Shown: positions 55,921-64,000 of the stretch, piece after piece
Position numbering within the stretch: position 1 is the first letter of the stretch
Layout of the letters: each line of letters starts with the position of its first letter
Source: Catonia carolina
Taxonomy: Eukaryota > Arthropoda > Insecta > Hemiptera > Achilidae
Direction: 5' to 3'
Assembly: GCA_035578175.1 (NCBI GenBank)
Contig: JAQMRL010000008.1
Location: 65,195,041 to 65,259,040, forward strand
Length of the DNA stretch: 64,000 bases
Translations under genes and position numbers: made by a program
Notes under the pieces: model-generated
The model's input: only the letters and a program-made list of their open reading frames with translations
What the model was told of the DNA's origin: nothing
Databases searched by the model: none

Positions 55921-56205
55921 CAGTTATATGAGTGAAGTATTTAAGAAGCATTTAAGTCAGAACTATCTCCTCTAAAAGTACCTAATGAATTTCATTATAC
56001 AGCCGGACCTTGTGGTGAATGAAGTGAAGGTGGTTTTTGCAGGATGGAAAATAGATGCTTTTCAGAAGGCATGGCATCCTAATAAGAATATCTTACCACT
56101 CACTGAAGATGGCATTGGTACTTTACTCCTCGTTTTACTTTATTAGACTAAAGCCTCTAGAGGTTCAAACAAGCTTTCGGTTGATGGCCTAAAAACAACA
56201 TTATA
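55921..56205 (+). repeat. RepB copy, right part
   Basis: GTTATATGAGTGAAGTATTT, CAGCCGGACCTTGTGGTGAA, GCCTCTAGAGGTTCAAACAA and GATGGCCTAAAAACAACA, completing the copy begun at 55196. Confidence 0.8.
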
Positions 56206-56257
56206 ATATATATATTTTTTATAAAAATAAAGACGTCTTTATTTGTCACTATTTTAA

Positions 56258-56816
56258 CCCTTTTAGTACCGGAAAACAATACGTCGATATCTTTTACGTA
56301 GAGATAACATTCCGTTTTCCGAACGCCTGTAAGTTATGCATAAAGTGCCAACGTTTGGATCACCGAACATTTCCAAAAAAAATGTTTAATCAAAAATTAA
56401 TGGAATAATGTATTTTGAAACTACCTCTGTGGAGTAGTGACTAGAGCCTACAAAGCTAAAGGTCCTGGGTCCAATTCCCGGCTAGGATCTGGAAATTTTA
56501 ACACTTTAAAACCACCGTTAGGTACCAAAACTCACAGTAGTTGCTAATGACCAAGCTGTTAATGCAACTTCAAATAAACTAAAAAAACTTTTTTGAATAT
56601 TTTTAGTGTTAGAACGATTTCTTTTACTATGAGCACAATAAAAATTTATTTTTCACAGGAAATTTAATTTTTCTGTAACGTTGAAATTTTAGTCATCAAT
56701 GGCAGTCTTCCGCCTGCTAGTTTTTGAAATAAAAGCTGACACTTTTTGTACCCCCTTATTCAAATTAAATAGCACTTTAGATCAAAATTTAAATAATTAT
56801 TTTGGCATTGAAAGGG
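56258..56816. mobile_element. piggyBac-like MITE copy 2 with tRNA-like module
   Basis: 559 bp between TTAA at 56254-56257 and 56817-56820; ends CCCTTTTAGTACCGGAAAAC and, right reverse complement, CCCTTTCAATGCCAAAATAA. It aligns with 47825-48571 throughout except for that copy's SINE insertion. The shared internal tRNA-like module means the module was on board before the copies spread. The open stretch 56699-56905 crosses the right end and is not a gene. Confidence 0.85.
56423..56495 (+). ncRNA. tRNA-like module in MITE copy 2
   Basis: GTGGAGTAGTGACTAGAGCC lacks the GCGCGCTAG segment of copy 1. The B-box word GGGTCCAATTCCCGGC is retained, followed by GATCTGGAAATTTT. It is more decayed than copy 1. 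Confidence 0.55.
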
Positions 56817-56820
56817 TTAA

Positions 56821-57620
56821 TCGACAAAGTAAATTTTCAAGCAGTTCAAACTTGTATAATTCTCTTACCAAAAATTATCCAACTATGTGCGACAAATGCA
56901 AATAGAATAGGTAATTAAATGTTTTAAAAATTATGACAAATAATCAAAAATAATGACCGAGAGAAAAACTGTTAATTTTGAGTAGGTACTACAATTAATT
57001 TTATAAATATACAAAATATATTTTTAAAATAAATATACACGATAAATTTATTACTATCACCTATGCTACTTAAAATAATAGTTTGGTAATAAAAGAGTAC
57101 TGTTCAGCTCCTTTATTATGTATACATTTTTTAATATTGAATTTATGACTTGAATTTTGATATGTGTAAGTTAATTTTGTCGGTAGGGCAGATCCAAAAA
57201 AATGTGCAGTTCTAATCGAAGTTTGTTACTGTTGTCTTAATAAAGACTGCATACTCAAAGTCCATGTTTCCAGACCAAACAGATGGGTGGAATAGTTACT
57301 GTAAAGAATTTTCTTACAGTGGTTTGGAGACATAAATTGTGAGAAAATATTGTATCGTTGTAAAAGTACAATTGTACAAGCAATGGAAGTTATGGTGATT
57401 CCTAATTGCCGTAAAAATCAGCAAAAACCAAATAAATAATCTAAGAGACAAACCCCCATTGTTAGAATAAGTTACATTAGAACAGTAGTTACACAATAGA
57501 TTGTAAATATAGCCAACTGGCTATTCTTTTGACCGGTATATTTCTTCCTCTGTATTTTTGGGCCTTTCTTCCACCTAAGAACTTACAGCCAATCACTGGG
57601 ATGGTTCTCCTTCCAGTTGG
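56821..57620. other. AT-rich intergenic sequence
   Basis: No supportable feature. Confidence 0.4.
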
Positions 57621-57624
57621 GCTT

Positions 57625-57710
57625 CTAAATTGGTTTAACGATTAATGGAAGAGGGAGGCTTGTCAACTAGAGGTTTCCTGATTCGGATCCAGGAAATTAA
57701 AACCAGTTCC
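57625..57710 (+). mobile_element. possible tRNA-derived SINE remnant
   Basis: TTCCTGATTCGGATCCAGG has B-box form, and GAAATTAAAACC follows like the post-B-box word of the other copies. The A-box region (GTTTAACGATTAATGG) is poor, so the call is weak. Confidence 0.35.
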
Positions 57711-57839
57711 CCTGGAACTTAAGTGAAACTGAGTGGTTACTTAAGAAGGAGCAGTGTTTAAAGGAGTGACTAGGAGGACGAGAAGTGACCAAGAGAACGA
57801 GGAGATGAAGAAATATGGAAAAACATATTTAATTGAAGG

Positions 57840-58115
57840 TAAATTAATCCGTATATTTAGTAAGGGTTTGTTAAGTATTTTTTGTATTTAAGTCGCGGCA
57901 GAAGAAAGTTTGGCTATATTTTAAAATAGGTTGAGAATTATTTTGTTAGTAGTTTCATATTAGTATTCATTAGTTTATTATTAATTAAATATTTAGTTTA
58001 AAGCAAGGAGATAGTCTTATTTATTAATTTTTCTCATTTTCTGCTGATAGAGTGGCGCCCAATTTTTTTAAAATTATTTTCTTAGTTTTTATTAAAGTAT
58101 TTATCCACCGGTAAA
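57840..58115 (+). mobile_element. LTR end with primer-binding site, remnant 1
   Basis: TTCTGCTGATAGAG precedes TGGCGCCCAA (58053-58062), the start of a tRNA-Lys-type primer-binding site as found just inside the 5' LTR of many gypsy elements. The following sequence to 58115 (CCACCGGTAAAGTTGAAAG) is shared with 62215-62260. LTR start and coding region were not found. Confidence 0.55.
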
Positions 58116-60127
58116 GTTGAAAGTGGTGCAAAATTTATAAAACTTGAAGGTTTTTGGTAAACAATAGCTCTTGACAGACTTACACGTTGGTGGAATATGA
58201 TGTAAGTATAAATCTGATGTTCCTGGATGGAACAGAGGAGGAGGAGGTTAAAAAAGTAGATTGAGGCTGTTAAAAAGTAAGGCTATATTTACATCGTAGT
58301 CAAATAATCGAAGAAATAAATAGAAAAGCATTTTTCAAATTATCTGGTATTCTGAAGCATTTCATTAGATCTAACTTAAATTAACGTCATATATGTTTAA
58401 TTCAAATAAGGATCTTAAATTTATTGCTGTTGTTATTTCTTTGTATTAAATTTACATTACATATATATTATTCGGAAACATCTGTAGAATTTCCCTTTCA
58501 GCTGTTGCTTTAAGCAGTTCAAGTTCGTGTATTTACGAGACAACAAAATCGACCAAGTTGATGACTAAAGAAAATGAGTCGAAGACGGTAGCGTTCGCCT
58601 TCTTCTTCGTCATCTTATTAAATGATATCGTGCTTCCACAACTCACACAACTTGCCATTTAATGTCTTGTAAAAGTTCTTACAGTAAATAACTTATTACA
58701 GTCACGCATTTCCTTCTCCTTGCAGGCTTATGGTATAGCCCCAGCTTGCAACAGTTGAACTTATCGTTCGTTCCTTACTCTGTAAACTTAGTTCGTACTT
58801 AAGTTAACTTAGACTGAAATGCGATTTACCAACTTAATACGGAAACAAGTCATTCTATCCATGGGTATGATGGGACGGGAATAGCAATTTAACAAACACT
58901 TTCTTACTCCTTCACTAATACAACGTTGTACCTTAAATTACTTAGTCTAGTTAGTTACCTGTTATGCCTACTCTCTTCAGAAATAAATAAATAAACATAC
59001 TTTCTAAGTTAACTGTACCAGATACTAAAATAAAAGTAAGTAATCAAATTATTTCGTCGGTGTTACAGTAAGAATTTGGAAATGGATTATTTTATTGCTT
59101 GAAGGTTCCTTTTGTACATCATGTAAATTCATTTTACATGCTCTGTTAATAATTTAAGAAAGTACTGCGTCCTATGTATATTTTATTGAATCTAAGTACC
59201 TACTCTTAGACTTACAAACAATTTCTTTAAATTCAAAAGTATTTAAAGATTACAAATTCCCTACGATATAAATCCTACAGGTTATTAAACCTGGTCAAAG
59301 GTTTTCTGGCACTTTAATCTTCTCTTCAGGACTATGTTGTGAAGATGTTGCACCTCAACATTGGTCTGCCATAGAATTCGGGGGTCTTTTCTCTTAGAAC
59401 CCAGCCACAGTAGAACTACTGAATTTTAGTGTCTTACCATATCTGAATTGTTCTACTCAATTGTAGTATCATATATTAGGCCCTAATGTATTGTACTCTG
59501 TAATATAAAATATTAAATTACATAAATTAAACCAGAATGGAAAATATGTTAATATTCAGTTATTGTTGTTCCTCACCGTATAATAAGAAAGTGCTATTAA
59601 TACAAAGGCAATGAATTTGTTTGATTTATTTCGTAGTTTTAACTTTTAAGAAAAGGCTGTAGAATATTTCTAAGAACGAAATATTCTGCACAAGCAGCGC
59701 ATCTTTAGATATGGACATGACGTGAATGTCGCTTGCAGATAAAAACGATTGATGGCGTTGCCACAGCCGCGCATGTTGAGTTGAAGAGGGATTAGGAGTA
59801 GGTACATGGCTCGAAGGTAGTAGATTACCCCCCGAGAAAGTTTTTTAGTTAATTTACTGTTAGTGTAAATAATTTACCATAACGAAATTCAGATAGTGGA
59901 GCGTTTTATACACTGGGAACACTGTTGGTAGATTTTATAATATAATAAATTTCTAAAATATTAATGTAGAATTTTTAAAACTATTTTTCTCGTTTTTATC
60001 GTTCAAAATACTATAAGATTACATACGAAATATCTACAAAATATAAAAAAAACATACTGGCGAGAGACTAAGAGAAAAGACCCGAATTCGGTATTCATAG
60101 AATCCTTGTTAATTGTATTTTTAAGTA
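58116..60127. other. unassigned; contains a distant inverted repeat
   Basis: GAATTCGGGGGTCTTTTCTC, continuing TTAG (59374-59397), is inverted at 60068-60089 as CTAAGAGAAAAGACCCGAAT, ending TC, with one 2-bp gap. It may bound a 716-bp element, but no TSD or coding trace was seen. The rest is AT-rich without features. Confidence 0.4.
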
Positions 60128-60277
60128 CGACAGATGTTGATTTTTATTTAGCGTCATTCTCTCATGATTAAAGTAAGGTTATGTTTTCATTTTTCATTGT
60201 CTACTCATTATTAAACTAGTTTATATTATGCATTATTTTAATTGGCAAGAGAACGTTGTGTGAGTGATTTACACCAG
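60128..60277 (+). mobile_element. RepA copy 9, right end only
   Basis: CTCATGATTAAAGTAAGGTT, then ATTGGCAAGAGAACGTTGTG and TTTACACCAG before ATTTTTA. About 150 bp remain. Confidence 0.85.
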
Positions 60278-60344
60278 ATTTTTAAATTTTGGTTTTTATT
60301 CTAGAAAAAATGTAAAACGAGTGGCTATAAAGTGTTATAAGATG

Positions 60345-61040
60345 CTGTTATAACAGGGCACGGTTGCTTTGGGGTATATTTGACGAGGTTCAAACTTTAT
60401 GAAGTACCGAAATGTCGATTGTGCGACAGTGAAGAGGAGGAGTCCATTGCTCATATTTTTGAAAGATGTCCAGTATTTTGGCCTCGACAGGATGGAGACA
60501 TCTGAGAAGATAGGCGTCGCACATTGGATCCCAGAGAGAGTTGAGGCAGCGATGCTGCGGGATGAAGAGAGCTGAAAGTTGGTCGCTCAGTTTGCGGAGA
60601 GGGTGGTCGGGAGATTGCGAAGGGAGGAGGCATCTGGAGATCAGCGGGATCGCCCTCTCCCACAGTAAATCAATCCTGTCCGATCTCAGAAGGTAAGGTA
60701 GGCACAATTATTTCCTGGGCTGGTGATGAAAGATATGAATGGAAGTGAGAGAGTGAGTGTTGGTCTGTTACAGCGAGAGAGAAAATTAGGCTTCGGTTCC
60801 CTTCCACGCTCCGCTGACAGAATGTAATTTTTTTAACCCGATATTTCCCATGTAGTATTATATAAACAGTTCCGAGGGAGGTGGAGGGTTCTTTGCTGAT
60901 TTCGGATAAGTTGGCCAGGCGGCGGGTTTTTGGTTGGTAGGTGGTTGCGGCCTCCGCCTCCTCGGCTGGACGAGGACTCCTCAATTGAGTTCAACACTAT
61001 TTCCCCCATCGTGAGGGAGTGAACATGAGTTTTTCTCGCC
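60345..61040 (+). mobile_element. R1-like LINE C-terminus and 3' region
   Basis: 60352-60500 reads GHGCFGVYLTRFKLYEVPKC, RLCDSEEEESIAHIFERCPV and FWPRQD. The CxxC...HxxxxC spacing and the GHGCF-YL-RF phrase match the zinc-knuckle C-terminus of R1-clade LINEs. After a stop the GC-rich sequence continues to about 61040 and is probably the rest of the tail and 3' UTR. The open minus-strand stretches at 60390-60984 are mirrors of this GC-rich DNA. Confidence 0.7.
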
Positions 61041-62085
61041 GCCTCGGATAAATACAGATGCTGTTAATGTAAAATACCTTAGAAAATAAGTTTTAAAGCT
61101 TAATTAATTTTACTTTAATTACTTATAGATCATTTTTTAATAGTATTTTATAATTGGAGCTCTCTTTACAATTTTAAAAGCTGAGGTAGGTTAAGTAACC
61201 TCTTTCCATTTAATTACTATAAATGATTGTGTACATCAAAATTTCTACAAATATTAATAGACATATAAACGCCATCTGTCGTTGTAATATATTAGCAATA
61301 AGAATTACTCATCACTATATTCACGATGTATAAAATATTCGAGAATTGAATTGTATTCTAAGTTGATTTTAAAAACATTGTTGTATGTTAATAAAAAAGT
61401 GGGGAACTATATTTACTACCTATTATTCTAGAACTCTACACAATCCTATAATAGAAATTACCTCCTAAGGTGTACTTTTTAATGTCATATTCAATGCTTT
61501 CACAAATTATATTTCTAATGAAAGACATTATACTACAGTCGATAAAAATTGGCGGAACTAGTAATACGTATAACTTACTTCTTGTTGTCGCTATTTGTAT
61601 GATGTAACTTTAATTCTATAATGAAAAAAATTGTAATGTTTTCCGTTGGAATAGTTACTGAGGCCTGAGTGATTTATTTATTTATTGTTTACTTTTATTT
61701 GAATTTTTATTAAACTTCCTTCTTTATCACTGTTTAACTGGTCAAAAGTTATTCAATTATCGGTCAGGTCTGGCATTTTTTCAACACTTATATTCAACTA
61801 TCACGGTTCTCATCGCAAAACAGTTGAAAGTAAAACCAAAAAAAGTCTGTTAAATTGAAAATGTGAATTTATGTTTGTTGAATATTAACGAATCTCTCGT
61901 TTAACATATTTTTTGTCAGTGAAATAAAACAAAATAGTTTTAATTTTTAATCACAACAATACAGAGTTACAAACATTGCCACATCCACACCGACTTCCTA
62001 CCACAAAATCCTTCTCAAAATAACAAAATAAAAAGATGCTGTATTAGGTATGTTAATAAAACTGCGGCAAGGGTTTGCTACTGAG
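61041..62085. other. AT-rich intergenic sequence
   Basis: No supportable feature. Confidence 0.4.
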
Positions 62086-62262
62086 CGATCTCCTCAATTA
62101 AGACGAAAACAGGACATTAAACACGCACATCATAAATATTTCTTATTTATTTATTTCTCTCATGCTCTGCTGACAGAGCTGGCGCCCAACAATTTTTATT
62201 AGTTATTTTTTAGTTGTTATTAACGTCTTTGCCCACCGGTCGAAGTTGATAGGGGTGCATTC
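62086..62262 (+). mobile_element. LTR end with primer-binding site, remnant 2
   Basis: CTCTGCTGACAGAGC precedes TGGCGCCCAAC (62179-62189). GCCCACCGGTCGAAGTTGAT and AGGGGTGCA downstream match 58090-58130. Both remnants belong to one LTR-retrotransposon family. Confidence 0.55.
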
Positions 62263-63250
62263 ACTAGGAATTTTAATTAGTGTTACTGATATTATGACCA
62301 TCTGACCCTACAAATGAACGTTTTGGGTGTCCCTATTCAAATTCTTTGTACTCAATCAAATATTTAGCATATCGGAGCGGTCAAATTGGGTGTTTATTTA
62401 AAATAAATCAATTCCTTATAGTAATAGAAAATCAATATTGGGAACTGAAATCACCTCAAATTTTTCCAAAGTTAGGAATCAACTGAAAATTTTGAAGTAG
62501 GGGAAGGTAATAAGTTATGGATGACCTAGAACTCGCCTATTTATATTGGACTGGTATAATCATAGAAAAGTAGTTGAATAAATAAATAAATGATTACTCG
62601 TAAGCAACATGTGTGCGTTAAGAATGAAGGGGTGCGTTGTGGGGTTGATATTTAAAAAGCGTGGGGACGAAGTACTGTATTGAGATCTATGCTATTATTT
62701 TAATGAGAAATATTCGGCTGATAGAATGAAAAAGTGAGGGGTATTATAGGTCAGCAAAAAGGGGAAACTAAGGAAAGGTGAAGGGGATATGCATGACCGA
62801 AATCAGCTGTTCCTTTTAGTTATCCAGCTGGCATTAATTAAATGTATTCCATATAATAATTATATACAAATATATAACAGCACGTTATATTATGTACTTT
62901 CTTTGTCTTTTAAATAGATTAAAATGAGATGAAAACACTAGTGCACACTATTTTTATATAAGTTTCTTCCTCCGTAAATGAATCACTGTAAAAGGTGGTT
63001 AGTAATTTATTTTATCAGTGATATATGAAATTCAAAAATTGGTTTTGTATTATAATTTTCTTTGACCACCAAACACCCTATTGGCTCCCCTTATATATCT
63101 CGTTATTTCCCCAGAATTTTATGTGTTTCTAAATAATAATGGGCGTACTGGAAATGTGCTTAAACCGAAACAAATCTAATTTTCGATATTAATGAAAATC
63201 AATAATTTTTGTGTAAGCCCTATTGTTAAATACAGTGCAAAATAAATATT
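62263..63250. other. AT-rich intergenic sequence
   Basis: No supportable feature. Confidence 0.4.
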
Positions 63251-63253
63251 TTT

Positions 63254-63350
63254 AGACCACATTCTTGGTGTATTGGTAGCTAAAATACAAAGTAGAAGGT
63301 CCCGGGTTGATTTCTGGCTAGGGTCTGAAAATTATTTCACGTTCAAACCC
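63254..63350 (+). mobile_element. tRNA-derived SINE-like copy
   Basis: CTTGGTGTATTGGTAGC (A-box-like), CCCGGGTTGATTTCTGGC (B-box-like at 63305-63315) and AGGGTCTGAAAATTATTTCA. It stands free of the piggyBac-like MITE, so the SINE also moved on its own. Confidence 0.6.
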
Positions 63351-63689
63351 TCTGTTCCATATTTATTTATTTACGATACATTGTTGTTAACAGGCCAAAA
63401 TGGCCCAATGATAGAAACAATATTACACTCAAAATAAACAGTATTACAAACTAAATCACGATTACTCGTGTAAATTAATATACACTTTAACCATATATAA
63501 AAGTCTAAACAACAAACAATAGTAATAAGAGAAAAATAAGTAACTCAATTGCTAGAGAGAGTGTCAAAATAAAACTTCAGTTTGAAAACAATGAACGGTC
63601 CCAAGAGACAAACCTTAATTCATAAAAATACTAAAAAAAGATACTTTTTAAATTTTATTTCTCTAACAACTGTTAATAAATTTAAAACT
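63351..63689. other. unassigned intergenic sequence
   Basis: No gene is supported. CATTGTTGTTAACAGGCCAA at about 63380 has no match elsewhere in the window. Confidence 0.4.
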
Positions 63690-64000
63690 CTGGTGTGAAA
63701 CATTCACACAACTTCCTATTGCCAATGTAAATAATGAACAATTAACCTAATATAGTATTAATAAAACATTAGAAATAAACAAAAACAATTTTATATTATA
63801 CTTTAGTATTTTATACATTTTTGCACTAAAATGCATATTAAAGCTGCAATCTTAAAAATACCATTTTTTTTCTTTAAAAGCACAGCCTTCCCAAGAATTT
63901 TAGCAGACATGTCACCTACCCTATCTTATAGAGCATAAAAAATGTAGTAAATGAGGCGACTTTAAAACAAATCGTAGGAGCCGTTTTAGAAAAAATCGCT
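63690..64000 (-). mobile_element. RepA copy 10, runs off the window
   Basis: CTGGTGTGAAACATTCACAC, TTCCTATTGCCAATGTAAAT, GCATATTAAAGCTGCAATCT and GCAGACATGTCACCTACCCT match copy 3 in order. The left end is exact; the other end lies beyond 64000. Confidence 0.9.

Noticed and set aside
60390..60984. Three minus-strand frames of 70-105 codons
   Set aside because: Mirrors of a GC-rich R1-like LINE tail that reads sensibly on the plus strand.

Overview
The window looks like nuclear DNA of an insect: AT-rich, gene-poor and dominated by interspersed repeats, with jockey-like and endonuclease/RT-type LINEs, mariner, pogo/Tigger, hAT, piggyBac-like and TTAA elements, tRNA-derived SINEs and solo LTRs. 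From memory only, the most abundant repeat here (called RepA) resembles repeats of planthopper genomes, so a hemipteran of the Auchenorrhyncha is my best guess; a database search would decide this. There are no bacterial operons, rRNA genes or CRISPR arrays.

I can support only one host gene, on the + strand. A 63-nt first coding exon at 17441-17503 encodes a 21-residue signal peptide and ends at a GTACGT donor in phase 0. An intron of about 10.9 kb follows, filled with transposons. The last exon, 28412-30448, starts after a good acceptor in the same phase. The product would be a 699-residue acidic, largely disordered protein with an internal 81-residue duplication, a lysine-rich tail and a C-terminal KDDL, which suggests the secretory pathway or ER lumen. 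I do not recognise its family.

Layout. 1-6 kb: a jockey-like LINE split by another LINE, a second LINE and a mariner fragment. 7-13 kb: a 139-bp tandem duplication, a RepB copy, a hAT-like element with 8-bp TSD, an element with subterminal repeats and a TTAA element. 13.8-17 kb: a 5'-truncated LINE with 13-bp TSD, a jockey fragment and a solo LTR with 4-bp TSD. 17.4-30.4 kb: the gene, whose intron holds two RepA copies and a third nested in a solo LTR, a pogo MITE, a Tc1/mariner-type element with perfect 27-bp TIRs, and a minisatellite. 31-45 kb: jockey, LINE, TTAA, pogo, mariner and RepA copies. 45-57 kb: a Tigger/RepB mosaic, two piggyBac-like MITEs with an internal tRNA-like module, a LINE between 75-bp direct repeats, paired hairpins, and a MITE nested in RepB. 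57-64 kb: two LTR/primer-binding-site remnants, an R1-like LINE tail, a SINE and a terminal RepA copy.

The main unusual signals are the two-exon secreted-protein gene, the RepA family (ten copies, insertions flanked by ATTTTTA, with one empty-site comparison inside the window), and the piggyBac-like MITE that has captured a tRNA-derived SINE. Repeat names RepA, RepB and RepE are local to this report. All family assignments rest on reading the sequence and remembered motifs; no search was run.
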